A program made the position numbers and the translations under genes. This document shows positions 1-9,076 of a stretch of DNA of 64,000 nucleotides, in pieces. The stretch lies in assembly GCA_002709405.1 (NCBI GenBank), contig PAQV01000006.1:1-64000 (forward strand), given 5' to 3'. The notes beneath the pieces were generated by a model. That model ran no database searches. It saw only the letters and a program-made list of their open reading frames with translations, and was not told where the DNA came from. Position 1 is the stretch's first letter; each line of letters starts with the position of its first letter. Source of the stretch: Paracoccaceae bacterium. GTDB taxonomy: Bacteria > Pseudomonadota > Alphaproteobacteria > Rhodobacterales > Rhodobacteraceae.

Positions 1-935
1 TTGCGGAACAGTTCGAACCACGGATCGGCCGAGCCCATGCAGGTCTTGAACCCCACCGGCTTGCCCGTCACCTCGCGCACATGGGCGATCAGGTCCAGCA
101 GCCCGTCGTAATCGTCGACCTCCTTGTGGCGGTTGGGCGAGATCGCATCCTTGCCCAGGGGCACCCCCCGGATGGCCGCCACCTCGTCGTCGATCTTCGC
201 CGCCGGCAGGATCCCCCCCTTGCCCGGCTTGGCCCCCTGGCTCAGCTTGATCTCGAACATCTTGATCTGCGGATTGGCCGCCACCGCGCGCAGCTTCTCG
301 TCGCTCAGGTTGCCATGCTCATCCCGCACCCCGAACTTGGCCGTGCCGATCTGGAAGACGATGTCGCAGCCGCCCTCCAGGTGATAGGGCGACACCCCGC
401 CCTCGCCCGTGTTCATCCAGATTCCCGCCTTCTTCGCGCCCCTGGCCAGGGCCCGGATCGCCGGCTTGGAAATCGCCCCGTAGGACATGCCCGAGATGTG
501 GAAGAAGGATTGCGCCTGGTAGGGCTCACGGCAATAGGGCCCGATCAGCATCGGCTCGGTCGAGGCATATTGATCGTCCAGCGGCGGAAACACCGCGTTC
601 ATGAAGATCGGCGTGCCCGGCACGTTCAGGTTCCGCGTCGACCCGAAGGCCACCGTGTTCCCCTTGTTCTTGGCCGCATTGTAGACCCAGTTCCGCTGCG
701 CCCGGTTAAAGGGCATCTCTTCCCGGTCCATCGCAAAGAAATACTGACGGAAGAACTCGCCCAGCTCGGTGAAGAGGTCCCGGAACCGGCCAATCACCGG
801 GTAATTGCGCCGGATCGCGTCCTCGGTCTGGTTGCGGTCGATGATGAACAGGGCCACCACCGTCAGCGCCGCCAGCCCGAACAGCAGCACGAAGATCAGC
901 ACCATGATCTGAAGGGCTTGGATCCAGAACAACAT
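1..935 (-). CDS. FMN-binding glutamate synthase family protein (N-terminal part, runs off the window)
   Basis: The reading frame is open from an ATG at 935 to the window edge, about 311 codons, so the C-terminus is missing. Residues 1-30 form one hydrophobic membrane segment (LQIMVLIFVLLFGLAALTVV), followed by a cytoplasmic linker and the start of a GltB-type FMN/glutamate synthase domain with stretches such as HISGMSYGAISKPAI, NTGEGGVSPYH and KLSQGAKPGKGG. The family resembles the synthase half of GltB without the amidotransferase part; members are thought to be FMN-dependent oxidoreductases of unclear substrate. A GGGGAG ribosome site lies 9 bases before the ATG. The family call is firm; the reaction is not. 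Confidence 0.85.
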   Translation of the reverse strand, partial: MLFWIQALQIMVLIFVLLFGLAALTVVALFIIDRNQTEDAIRRNYPVIGRFRDLFTELGEFFRQYFFAMDREEMPFNRAQRNWVYNAAKNKGNTVAFGSTRNLNVPGTPIFMNAVFPPLDDQYASTEPMLIGPYCREPYQAQSFFHISGMSYGAISKPAIRALARGAKKAGIWMNTGEGGVSPYHLEGGCDIVFQIGTAKFGVRDEHGNLSDEKLRAVAANPQIKMFEIKLSQGAKPGKGGILPAAKIDDEVAAIRGVPLGKDAISPNRHKEVDDYDGLLDLIAHVREVTGKPVGFKTCMGSADPWFELFR

Positions 936-1262
936 GACGTCTCTCCCCGGCTGCTTTGCTGATCTCATCATGGCCAGCATGACGGTGGCCGCAAGACCTA
1001 CCTGCCAGCCTGCCGCGAAAACGCCATGACAGAGGCCCAGCCCCCCGCTTTTGCCGACCGTATCACGCCCGCAGCGGTCACGCCGCGTCACGACCGATCA
1101 CGGAAATGTACGTTGCCCGCCCGCGCGGGTGCGGCTTAGCCGGGTTGCCCCGCCAGTCAAGGTCCCTAGGGGCCGTTTTTGCGCTGATCCGGTCCCGCAG
1201 GACCCCCGTACTCCCCATCAGATGCCACGAGGCATTGGTGACAATTCAAAAGGAGTATCCAC
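936..1262. other. Intergenic region between divergent genes, no gene seen
   Basis: This 327-bp stretch separates the minus-strand glutamate-synthase-like gene from the plus-strand fasciclin gene, so it should hold both promoters. Apart from the ribosome sites at either end and a possible extracytoplasmic-sigma-type promoter (listed separately), no coding potential or RNA structure could be supported. Confidence 0.5.
1185..1212 (+). promoter_or_regulatory. Possible RpoE-like promoter upstream of fasciclin gene
   Basis: TGATCC at 1185-1190 is followed after 17 bases by GTACT. This resembles the TGATCC-spacer-GTAAG element found upstream of rpoE at 44824 in this same window. It sits about 50 bases before the fasciclin start codon. 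The match in the -10 half is only partial, so this is a weak prediction. Confidence 0.25.
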
Positions 1263-1769
1263 ATGCTTGTTCGCGCCACAGCTCTCGCCCTGACCACCGC
1301 CCTGGCCACCGTTCCCGCCGTCACCGCCGTGACCCCCGCCTTCGCCGGCAGCCACATGGCCAAGGACGTCGTCGACACCGCTGCCGCGTCCGAGGACTTT
1401 GAAACGCTGGTTGCCGCCGTCCAGGCCGCCGGTCTCGTGGAGACCCTGAAGGGCGACGGCCCCTTCACCATCTTCGCCCCCACCGACGCCGCCTTCGAGG
1501 CCCTGCCCGCCGGCACCGTCGAAGAGCTGCTGAAGCCGGAAAACAAGGACAAGCTGGTCGAGATCCTGACCTACCACGTCGTGCCCGGCAAGGTGATGTC
1601 GACCGACCTGTCCGATGACATGGCCGCCGCTACCGTCGAAGGCGAAGAAATCATGATCGACCTCGACAACGGCGTGATGGTCAACGACGCCACCGTCGTT
1701 CAGGCCGACATCGAAGCCGACAACGGGGTGATTCACGTCATCGACAAGGTGCTGATGCCCTCGATGTGA
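1263..1769 (+). CDS. Exported fasciclin (FAS1) domain protein
   Basis: This is a 168-residue protein. Residues 1-29 are a Sec signal peptide ending in TPAFA, and one FAS1 domain fills the rest. Hallmarks are the first conserved block [15 protein letters not shown] (about 73-87), the central YHV motif in [12 protein letters not shown] and the final block [16 protein letters not shown]1 domains mediate adhesion or protein-protein contacts at the cell surface or in the periplasm; single-domain bacterial members of this size are common and mostly of unknown role. A strong AAAGGAG ribosome site precedes the ATG, and a strong hairpin terminator follows, so it is probably monocistronic. Confidence 0.93.
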   Translation: MLVRATALALTTALATVPAVTAVTPAFAGSHMAKDVVDTAAASEDFETLVAAVQAAGLVETLKGDGPFTIFAPTDAAFEALPAGTVEELLKPENKDKLVEILTYHVVPGKVMSTDLSDDMAAATVEGEEIMIDLDNGVMVNDATVVQADIEADNGVIHVIDKVLMPSM

Positions 1770-1791
1770 TCCCGACACGGATCAAACGGAC

Positions 1792-1818
1792 AGGGGCGCC
1801 CCGACAGGCGCCCCTTTT
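1792..1818 (+). terminator. Rho-independent terminator after the fasciclin gene
   Basis: GGGGCGCC and GGCGCCCC form a perfect stem with a six-base loop, followed directly by TTTT. It lies 23 bases after the fasciclin stop and only a few bases before the stop of the convergent sugar dehydrogenase gene. Confidence 0.85.
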
Positions 1819-1823
1819 CACAT

Positions 1824-3113
1824 TCAGGCGGCCGACACCCGCCAGATCACGTCGCCCACGTCATCGGCCATCAACAGCGACTTTCCGTCCGGCCCGATCG
1901 CCACGCCAACCGGCCGGCCATAGGATTCCGTTTCGTCCTCGGACAGGAACCCGCTCAGGATATCGCGCGGAGCCCCCGACGGCTTGCCCCCGGAGAAGGG
2001 CACGAAGATCATCTTGTAGCCGCTCAGCGTCGACCGGTTCCACGACCCGTGCTGGCCGATCACCATGCCCTCGCCGAACCCCGGCAAGGTGCCCTCGGGC
2101 ATCCAGCAAAGGCCCAGCGACGCCGTATGCCCGCCCAGGGCGTAATCCGGCCGGATCGCCCGGGCCACCAGCTCGGCGTCCTGCGGCACCCGGTCATCCA
2201 CGATCCGGTCCCAGTAGCAATAGGGCCAGCCGTAGAACCCCCCGTCGACCACCGAGGTCAGGTAATCGGGCGGCGTTTCATCGCCCAGCCCGTCGCGCTC
2301 GTTGACCACCGTCCACAGCGCCCCGGTCGTGGGCTCCCAGGCCATGCCCACCGCATTGCGCAGGCCCGCCCCGAAGATCCGCGCCGCGCCCGAGCCCAGG
2401 TCCACTTCCCAGATGCAGGCCCGGCCCTCTTCGGCCTCCATGCCCTCGTCGCCGATGTTCGACAGCGACCCGACCCCGCAATAAAGCTTTGTCTTGTCCG
2501 GTGACAGCAGCAGGCTGCGCGTCCAGTGACCATGAGGCTTGAACGACACCAGCGGCGTGCCCGGCCCGGTCAGGGCCGTCGCGCCCTCTTCATAGGTGAA
2601 ACTCACGATCCCGTCGGTGTTGCCCACGTAGAACGTGTCGCCCTTCAGGGCCATGCCGAAAGGCTGGTTCTGGCCCTCGACGAAGACATGGCGTTCCTCG
2701 GCCACCCCATCGCCATCCCCATCCCGCCACAGCGTGATCCGGTTGGCCGAATGCCCGATCGCCTTGGCCCGCTTCATCGTCGCCTGGCGCGCCCGGTCCA
2801 GGAAGGTTTCGGGTTCCGTCGTGCGCCCCGTGGCCTCGGCCACCAGCACATCGCCGTTGGGCAGCACCTCGATCCAACGCGGATGTTCCAGGTCCGAGGC
2901 AAAGGCATTGACCTGCAGCCCCGCCGCCACCGTCGGCTTGTGCCCGCCGACCCAGCCCTTGGCCGTCGGCATCTTCAGCGTCATGATCCCCTGCTTGCGC
3001 GCCTTGGGGATCTCGGGCGTCGTCCCGAAGACGGCCTCTTTCGGTTCCGACATCCGCCGCAGGCGCACCATGGCGCCCCCCGCGATCTCGGCCACGCGCG
3101 CGTAGAAATCCAT
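1824..3113 (-). CDS. PQQ-dependent sugar dehydrogenase (sorbosone dehydrogenase family)
   Basis: This 429-residue protein has a six-bladed beta-propeller pattern: repeated hydrophobic strands with motifs such as LEHPRWIEVLPNGDVLVAE, GVGSLSNIGD, NAVGMAWEP, GFYGWPYCYW and QHGSWNRS. These match the glucose/sorbosone dehydrogenase family, which oxidises sugars or aldoses with PQQ, normally in the periplasm. No convincing signal peptide is visible at the chosen start, which is unusual; the first 85 residues look like a cytoplasmic-type extension. The start has a GGGGGAAG ribosome site 4 bases upstream. Substrate and cofactor use are inferred from family only. Confidence 0.82.
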   Translation of the reverse strand: MDFYARVAEIAGGAMVRLRRMSEPKEAVFGTTPEIPKARKQGIMTLKMPTAKGWVGGHKPTVAAGLQVNAFASDLEHPRWIEVLPNGDVLVAEATGRTTEPETFLDRARQATMKRAKAIGHSANRITLWRDGDGDGVAEERHVFVEGQNQPFGMALKGDTFYVGNTDGIVSFTYEEGATALTGPGTPLVSFKPHGHWTRSLLLSPDKTKLYCGVGSLSNIGDEGMEAEEGRACIWEVDLGSGAARIFGAGLRNAVGMAWEPTTGALWTVVNERDGLGDETPPDYLTSVVDGGFYGWPYCYWDRIVDDRVPQDAELVARAIRPDYALGGHTASLGLCWMPEGTLPGFGEGMVIGQHGSWNRSTLSGYKMIFVPFSGGKPSGAPRDILSGFLSEDETESYGRPVGVAIGPDGKSLLMADDVGDVIWRVSAA

Positions 3114-3285
3114 TTTCTTCCCCCAAAGACAGCAAAGTCCCGCATCCAGGTGCGGTTTGTCCTCGGGCTATCAGAAACGGGTCCGCTCCGCCAATGCATC
3201 AACCATCAAAACCGAGCCACAAACCGCCGGCGCGCCCCCATCATGGGCACGCCGGCGGCCCGCGCCGGGGCGAAGCGGGGGAGGG

Positions 3286-4485
3286 TCAGCCCGCCGCCAG
3301 CGCCTGGTAGACCGCGCTTTCGAAATCCAGGAAGCCCGGGAAGGATATCCCGTCGCCAAAGGGCAGGATCTGCGTCGCCCAATAGCCCCCGATCCCGTTC
3401 TGCCGGTCGATCCAGTAATAGCTGTTGGCCAGCCCGGCCCAGCCGATCGACCCCGCCGGCCGCCCGGTGGGCGCCTCGTCCACGTTCACCATGAAGGTGT
3501 AGGACCAATCCTTGGCCAGCCCGGGGAAGAATTCGGCATCATTCGACAGCGACGGGATCACCCCGGGCAGCATCGTCACCTTCTGCGGCGGCACCAGCGC
3601 GCCCTTCACCGCCCAATCGACGGTTTCCGGCTTCAGCACCCGGCCGTTCGGGCCGTCCCCGTCGTTCAGCCACATGCGGATGAACTTCATGTATTCCGGC
3701 ACCGTGCCATACAGCCCATGCCCGCCCATATCGACCTCGGGGTTGTCGGGCAGGGCGAAATCGTCCATCGGGCTCAGCCCGCCATCCTCTCCCCGGGCGT
3801 GGATCGTCGCCGTGCGCGCCTTCATGGCGTCGGTCCGGGTAAAGGCGATCTCGTCCATGCCCAGCGGGTCAAAGACCCTCTCGCGCATGACCGCGCCCAG
3901 CCGCTTGCCCCGGATGCCCTCGACCACCTGGCCCACCCAGTCGATATTGGTGCCGTATTCCCACTTCTCGCCCGGATCGAACAGCAGGGGCGTTTCGATG
4001 TAGGCCCGCGTGCCGCTGACCACCGAGGGCTGGCCATGCTCCTCAGCCAGCTGCTTGTAGACCTCGTTGAAGAAGTCATAGCCGAACCCGCCGGTGTGCA
4101 GCATCAGCTGCCGGGTGGTCACATCGCTTTTCGGAGCCCGCAGCCGGGGCGCGCCATCGGCGTCAAAGCCCTCGATCACCTGCAACTTGCCGATGGCCGG
4201 GGCATAGTCCTTGGCCGGGGCATCCAGGTCCAGCAGGCCCTCTTCCACGCATTGCAGCGCCGTCGTGCCCGCAATCGCCTTGGTCGTGGAAAAGATGGCA
4301 AAGACGGTGTCCTCGGTCATCGGCGTGCCGTCCAGCCGCCGTTCGCCGGCCGCGCCGGAATAGATGTCGCCGTCGCGGTCCGTCACCATGGCCACGACGC
4401 CGGGCACGCGCGACGGGCCGGTGCTCAATGCCTCCAGCACGCCATCGCAGCGCGTCTTCATGTCGGATGTGGTGATGTCTTTCAT
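3286..4485 (-). CDS. Serine hydrolase, class C beta-lactamase/esterase family
   Basis: This is a 399-residue protein of the EstB/beta-lactamase-C fold. The nucleophile motif SxxK is present as STTK (Ser66-Lys69) and the Tyr motif as YGTN in [11 protein letters not shown] (around residue 177). Near the C-terminus [14 protein letters not shown] replaces the KTG box, as in EstB-type esterases. It lacks a signal peptide, which favours a cytoplasmic esterase or peptidase over a true beta-lactamase. A GGAGG ribosome site precedes the start. It is transcribed alone or with the upstream AraC regulator, which lies 154 bases away on the same strand. Confidence 0.88.
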   Translation of the reverse strand: MKDITTSDMKTRCDGVLEALSTGPSRVPGVVAMVTDRDGDIYSGAAGERRLDGTPMTEDTVFAIFSTTKAIAGTTALQCVEEGLLDLDAPAKDYAPAIGKLQVIEGFDADGAPRLRAPKSDVTTRQLMLHTGGFGYDFFNEVYKQLAEEHGQPSVVSGTRAYIETPLLFDPGEKWEYGTNIDWVGQVVEGIRGKRLGAVMRERVFDPLGMDEIAFTRTDAMKARTATIHARGEDGGLSPMDDFALPDNPEVDMGGHGLYGTVPEYMKFIRMWLNDGDGPNGRVLKPETVDWAVKGALVPPQKVTMLPGVIPSLSNDAEFFPGLAKDWSYTFMVNVDEAPTGRPAGSIGWAGLANSYYWIDRQNGIGGYWATQILPFGDGISFPGFLDFESAVYQALAAG

Positions 4486-4620
4486 CGAGTCCTCCCTTGA
4501 TGATCGTCAAGAGAGGCTAGCGGCCAGTTCCCGACCCCGCTGTTCGCCACCGGCACGGCCTGTCCCGCTTCGGAAGCGAAATCGGGGGCGGGCCAAGGGT
4601 CAGGCCCCGGTCAGGGCCGT

Positions 4621-4654
4621 ATCAATGAGGGGTCTTGATCAATGAGGGGCCTTG
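4621..4654. repeat. 17-bp tandem duplication covering a stop codon
   Basis: Two adjacent copies (4621-4637 and 4638-4654) differ at one base. The second copy encodes the last codons and stop of the AraC regulator, and the first repeats the same Pro-His-stop codons just downstream. It probably arose by a local slippage event. Confidence 0.7.
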
Positions 4655-5664
4655 CCGCCCCGCAACCCCCGCGCCCGCGTCTGCGAGGGCAATTCCCCGA
4701 ACCGCGCGCGGTAGCGCCCGGCCAATGCGCCGAAATTCACGAACCCCCAACCCGAGGCGATGTCCGACACCGTTCGGCCCTCGGCTTCGGTTTCCAGCTC
4801 GGCCTTCAGACCGTCCAGCCGCCGCGCCGCCAGGAACTCTCGTGGAGACACCCCCCGGAACCGCCGGAACCCGCCCGACAGGGTCCGGGCCGACACGCCC
4901 ACGCGTGCGGCCACCTCGCCGATGGTCGGGGCCTCGCGCGCCTCGGCCTCCAGTATCTGCTCGGCCCGGCGCACATAGCCCGGAGCCGCCGCCCGCGCCC
5001 CGTCCTCCAGCCGCATTCCCGCCGCCGCCGCCCATTGGCGCAGCAGCTCGACACACAGCACTTCTTCTATATGGCGGGCCAGGGCCGCATCCGCCGGCAC
5101 CGGGCCGCCCCCGCTCAGGGCCCGCGCGGCGTAATCCAGCAGCGACGGCCAGGCCGATTGCGCCCCGCCGATCTTGACCCGCCTTGTCCACAGCCCGTCC
5201 CCCGGCACGAAGCCGAACCAGCGCTTGGCCGTTTCGGCCATCACCTGGTGCGGGATCGTCAGGTTCAGCTGCATGTGGTCGGGATCGCCCTCCAGCCAAT
5301 ACTCGGTCCTGGAACAATCCACGACAAAGCTCTCCCCCGCCCCGGTCGCCACCGACCCGCCATCCGACTGGTGATCCAGCGCCCCGCGCAAGGTGTTCAG
5401 CACCAGGATATTGCCCGCCTCCGGATCGAACCGGTCCAGGTGAATGCCCGTCCCGTAGGAAAACCGCGTCATCGTCACCCGCCCGGCCGCCGCCGAGATC
5501 ATCGTCGCATCCGGCCGCGACAACCGCTGCAACGGCCGCACCCGGTACGGCATGTAGACCGACCGGCAGAACGCCTGCACCTCGTCCCAGTCCTGGGACC
5601 GCGTCCGCCCGTCATGGCGCACCCGCCGCCCGACCGAATCCCTGATCAACGCATCTTCCAACAT
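4639..5664 (-). CDS. AraC family transcriptional regulator
   Basis: This is a 341-residue regulator. The N-terminal two thirds resemble the AraC-binding-like effector domain (FSYGTGIHLDRFDPEAGN and surrounding beta strands). The C-terminal 100 residues are a two-helix-turn-helix AraC DNA-binding domain, with PTIGEVAARVGVSARTLSGG as the first HTH and the GVSPREFLAARRLDGLKAEL and SDIASGWGFVNFGALAGRYR signatures. The start chosen has a GGAGG-rich leader (GAGGAGGAGGCGGGAG); the open frame extends 46 codons further upstream but that part looks non-coding. The target genes are unknown; the adjacent serine hydrolase on the same strand is a possible target. Confidence 0.88.
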   Translation of the reverse strand: MLEDALIRDSVGRRVRHDGRTRSQDWDEVQAFCRSVYMPYRVRPLQRLSRPDATMISAAAGRVTMTRFSYGTGIHLDRFDPEAGNILVLNTLRGALDHQSDGGSVATGAGESFVVDCSRTEYWLEGDPDHMQLNLTIPHQVMAETAKRWFGFVPGDGLWTRRVKIGGAQSAWPSLLDYAARALSGGGPVPADAALARHIEEVLCVELLRQWAAAAGMRLEDGARAAAPGYVRRAEQILEAEAREAPTIGEVAARVGVSARTLSGGFRRFRGVSPREFLAARRLDGLKAELETEAEGRTVSDIASGWGFVNFGALAGRYRARFGELPSQTRARGLRGGKAPH

Positions 5665-6222
5665 GGCTCCCGCCTCCTCCTCGCGACGCCGGCACATCCG
5701 CCAAGGATAGCACGCTTTCGCCCCGCCACCGACGCCCGGCCTGCGACCTTGGTCGCATTGCCCCGCCCGGCCCGCTCCCCCCGGCCCCGCCCCATAAGCC
5801 AATCCCGGCCGAAACCGCCCGCGTCCCCCACATTAGCCGATTACAAGACGCCCGATTATTGCTACCCTGTGCACAGTTTCGGGTCCTGGTGGAGCACGTT
5901 TTGCCCAATCCAATCGGCACACACTCGTCCGCTCCCCCGCCATCGCTCCGGCATGGCGGGCCAGGCCAATCCCTGCACGCCCACGGGCACACGGCCTCTC
6001 ACCACGGCCGATCAGGGGCCGCCCCCGGAACCCATCACTCCGGGACCACCGCATTACCCTGAAAATCCCTTTGTGCTCGACCAGAGCCTGCTCACGGACC
6101 AAGGCCCGCCCCTCAAAAGGCGGGCCTTGCCCGTCCACACCCCCATTTTCCGCCCCCACCGTACGCGCAACACCCCCCCGCCATGCCCCATGATGCGCCC
6201 CTCTCAACCCGAAAGGCCCATC
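5665..6222. other. 558-bp intergenic region without a recognisable gene
   Basis: The region separates the divergent AraC and ParB-like genes. It contains a perfect 10-bp inverted repeat at 6101-6128 (AAGGCCCGCC, eight-base loop, GGCGGGCCTT) about 95 bases before the ParB-like start. It is not followed by a T run, so it could be a regulatory hairpin or operator rather than a terminator. The plus-strand frame that runs through here is an artefact of high GC on the strand opposite the AraC gene. Confidence 0.5.
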
Positions 6223-7071
6223 ATGACCACCGATCCCCTGCTGCACATCGCCCTCACCGACATCCACCCCGACGCCCTCCCCCGCGACCGCCTCACCCAC
6301 GACCCGGCCGCCCATGACGAACTCCGCTCCTCCATCCTCATCGAAGGCCTCCGCCAGCCCATCGACCTGTTCGAGCTTGAAACCACCCCCGACCAGCCCC
6401 TCCCCTACGGCCTGATCTCCGGCCACCGCCGGCTCTCGGTCTTCCGCGAGCTCGAACGCGACACCATCCCCGCCTTCATCCGCACGCCCGACAGCATGAC
6501 CGGCCTGCTCTCCGCCATGGTCTCGGAAAACGAGATCCGCGCCCAGATCTCGCCCTGGGAAAAGGCCATGCTCGTGCTCACCTGCCTGCGCGCAGACCAC
6601 TTCCCCACCCCCGACGCCGCCATCGACGGGCTGTTCCCCGCCCTCTCGCGCCAGAAACGCTCGCGCCTGCGCGGCCACGTGCTGGCCGCCGAGGAATTCG
6701 AATACCGCTTCGCCACGCCCGAGCGCCTGTCGGTCGCCCGCCTCGACCGCCTCGCCGCCGCCCTCCGCGCGGGATGGGAGGACATCCTGCACGACGCCAT
6801 CCCCGACCGCCGCAGCCATACGCTTGAAACGCAATGGCAATCGCTCGTGCCCGTCCTGGCCGAGGCCACCTCGCCCGAGCCCCTCTCCGGCCCGGCCCCC
6901 GGCACCCCCGGCGCCCCCCGCCGCCTGCGCACCCTGCGCAAAGGCCTGACCGTCCGCCGAGAGCTCACCCGCACCGGCTGGATCCTCCGCTTCACCGGCC
7001 CCGACGCCAAATCGCCGGGGATAATTGATGATGTCCTGGACGAGGTCGAACGGATGTTCTCCCCCGACTAA
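6223..7071 (+). CDS. Orphan ParB-like nuclease/partition domain protein
   Basis: This 282-residue protein has a ParB N-terminal (ParB/RepB/Spo0J) domain at about residues 8-110. It contains the conserved GHRR box (67-70), followed by MVSENEIRAQISPWEKAML, which corresponds to the ParB ENIQRxxLSPxEEA region. The C-terminal half is alpha-helical and Pro/Arg rich. No parA or plasmid replication gene is adjacent, so this is not the chromosomal parAB locus. Similar stand-alone ParB-like proteins occur on plasmids and genomic islands. The start is the ATG preceded by GAAAGG; two in-frame ATGs at 6190 and 6193 are alternatives. Function is not established. Confidence 0.75.
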   Translation: MTTDPLLHIALTDIHPDALPRDRLTHDPAAHDELRSSILIEGLRQPIDLFELETTPDQPLPYGLISGHRRLSVFRELERDTIPAFIRTPDSMTGLLSAMVSENEIRAQISPWEKAMLVLTCLRADHFPTPDAAIDGLFPALSRQKRSRLRGHVLAAEEFEYRFATPERLSVARLDRLAAALRAGWEDILHDAIPDRRSHTLETQWQSLVPVLAEATSPEPLSGPAPGTPGAPRRLRTLRKGLTVRRELTRTGWILRFTGPDAKSPGIIDDVLDEVERMFSPD

Positions 7072-7084
7072 CCCCGCCACCCGC

Positions 7085-7114
7085 GTAGGATGGGTGCTGC
7101 AGCACCCATCTTAC
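7085..7114. repeat. 30-bp near-perfect palindrome at the island edge
   Basis: The sequence is self-complementary around CTGCAG, with a single G-T wobble pair in 15. It lies 14 bases after the ParB-like stop, at the transition from high-GC to AT-richer DNA. It could end transcription of the ParB-like gene or be a dispersed intergenic palindrome. No T run follows. Confidence 0.7.
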
Positions 7115-8017
7115 ATCCACGCTCGAAACGCACGGCAGTCAGAGAGAAGTGCAGCCACCGACCGCGGGTGGGAGTATGGATCCACCGACAAAGACGCTAA
7201 GCGGCTTCTTGTTCCAAAATGTGATCCCCAATTTGCACCGGGGTATTAAATTGCCGCATTCTCAACTCCAACCTATCAGCCTGCTCCAACAAGCCCTCAT
7301 ATTCCCCGGATAAATTTTTGTACTTTCTCTCGGTCATATGAGGCTCGTCTGGCCTTGGCACTTGGAGAAGCAATTCGTGCAATCTACCTTCACCTTCATG
7401 AAAGTCATTTTCGCGATCTATCTTTAAATCCCAGAGCTTTTGCTTTATCAAGCCAACTTGGGCAGACAGCCTTCCAGGCCGGAGTTGAGCGATATTTGCA
7501 ACCAGCCTCTTCCCCTTGAAGTCTATGTCAAGCTTATGAGCTGCACGGCTACGGCGAGGCTGACCAGACAATATCTTTTCACTGAAGAAGCGCGACGCAT
7601 CTATGCGGTTCGAAGTTACATAGCGCAATACGAGTTGGGGAAGCTGTTCCTCAAATTGGGGGGGAGATGAAGCTGCGGCCATCAGATGCCCTTTGGTAGA
7701 CACTTCTTGATCCGACTGCGCATCGTAGAGTGACGATAAAACGCCCATCCAATCCTTCGCAATCTGCTCCAAGCTGCTTCCCTCCGCTTTCCTAACTGGG
7801 CCGAAGCGGACACCGCTGAGCGGCATAGGAACATCCATAAGGTCAAGAGCACTTTGATTTGCCAGCCACTCTCTGATTGCGTCACATGCTAATTCCGCAG
7901 AAAAGGCTACGCTCTGACCTCTCTCCCCGTAAAAACAGTGCAGTCGGTGCAGCGCATTCGCCGACTCCAAATGAAATCCAGACTTACTAAAAGCTGCGCA
8001 ACCAATAACCAAGACCT

Positions 8018-8026
8018 CATAAGAAC
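8018..8026. repeat. Target site duplication, left copy
   Basis: CATAAGAAC directly abuts the left end of the IS element and is repeated identically at 9077-9085. A 9-bp duplication is the size known for the IS903 group of IS5-family elements. Confidence 0.95.
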
Positions 8027-9076
8027 GGCTCTGTTGCACAAAACGGCTGAGGGATTCATGTCGCGAATCCAGTGTGGTAGCTGGGGTGCATGAGTAGACC
8101 CACACCTCCGAGCTACAAGACCAGGAACTGGCCGGCCTACAATGAAGCGCTCAAGCGCCGGGGCTCGCTGACGATCTGGTTCGATCCCGAGATGAACTGG
8201 TATGCGCAGCCGTCAGGCAGGCGTGGCCGTCAGCAGACCTACAGCGATACTGCCATTCAGACTTGCCTGACTATGAAGGTGCTGTTTGGCATGGCGCTGC
8301 GGCAGACGACGGGTTTCGTCGAGAGCCTGCTGTGCCTTGTCGGCCTCGACTGGGCAGTGCCCGACTTCAGCACGCTGAGCCGCCGCCAGAAGACGCTGGC
8401 TGTGAGCATTCCCTATCGCGGCTCCAAGGGGCCGCGGCACCTGCTGATTGACAGCACCGGCATCAAGGTCGAGGGCGAAGGCGAGTGGCACGCCCGCAAG
8501 CATGGGGGACCCAAGCGGCGCGTCTGGCGCAAGATCCATCTCGGGATCGACGAAGAAACTCTGGAGGTTCGGGCCGTGGAGATCACAGGGAGCCACATCG
8601 GTGATGCACCGGTGTTACCTGACCTGCTCAACCAGATCCCGGCGCACGAGCCGATCGACAGCGTCACCGCCGATGGCGCTTACGACACACGCAAATGCCA
8701 CGACGCCATTGCTGACCGCGGTGCCCACGCTGTCATCCCGCCACGCAAGAACGCCAAACCGTGGAAGACCGAGACTGCCGGAGCCAAGGCCCGAAACGAA
8801 GCCCTGCGCGCCGCCAAATATCTCGGGCGCGCGCTCTGGCGACGATGGAGCGGATACCACCGTCGAAGCCGCGTCGAGACAAAGATGCACTGCGTGAAAT
8901 TGCTGGGCCAGCGCCTCATGGCGCGGGATTTTGACCGTCAGGTCGCCGAGATCCAGGTCCGCATCGCAGTCCTGAACGGCTACACCGCTCTCGGCATTCC
9001 CGTCACAGAAGTGGTGGGATAAGTCCGTATGGGGAAAGGGGAGCCTCGGTCATCATCCGATTTGTGCAACAGAGCC
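8027..9076 (+). mobile_element. IS5-family (IS903-type) insertion sequence, complete
   Basis: The element is 1050 bp long. Its ends are inverted repeats beginning GGCTCTGTTGCACAAA; the first 16 bases match perfectly at both ends, with partial matching beyond. Flanking 9-bp duplications (CATAAGAAC) mark the insertion site. It carries one intact transposase gene, and its size, terminal GG and duplication length all fit the IS903 subgroup. Identical duplications and an intact transposase suggest a recent insertion. Confidence 0.95.
8090..9022 (+). CDS. IS5-family DDE transposase
   Basis: This 310-residue transposase spans nearly the whole element. The N-terminal IS5-type region (ALKRRGSLTIWFDPEMNWYA) is followed by the catalytic core. 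The first Asp lies in LLIDSTGIKVEGEGEW, the second in VTADGAYDTRKCHD, and the Glu in the YHRRSRVETKMHCVKLLGQR region, which carries the Y-R-E signature of IS4/IS5 transposases. The frame is intact, so the element is probably still able to move. The start ATG has a GGGG stretch four bases upstream. Confidence 0.95.
   Translation: MSRPTPPSYKTRNWPAYNEALKRRGSLTIWFDPEMNWYAQPSGRRGRQQTYSDTAIQTCLTMKVLFGMALRQTTGFVESLLCLVGLDWAVPDFSTLSRRQKTLAVSIPYRGSKGPRHLLIDSTGIKVEGEGEWHARKHGGPKRRVWRKIHLGIDEETLEVRAVEITGSHIGDAPVLPDLLNQIPAHEPIDSVTADGAYDTRKCHDAIADRGAHAVIPPRKNAKPWKTETAGAKARNEALRAAKYLGRALWRRWSGYHRRSRVETKMHCVKLLGQRLMARDFDRQVAEIQVRIAVLNGYTALGIPVTEVVG

Noticed and set aside
4642-6222. Long plus-strand frame continuous with the ParB-like gene
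   Set aside because: The first 525 codons are the complement of the AraC gene and intergenic DNA with Pro/Arg/His-rich composition; only the part from 6223 shows ParB homology.
8448-8897. Second frame inside the IS that could indicate a frameshifted transposase
   Set aside because: The transposase is complete in a single frame, so no programmed frameshift is needed.
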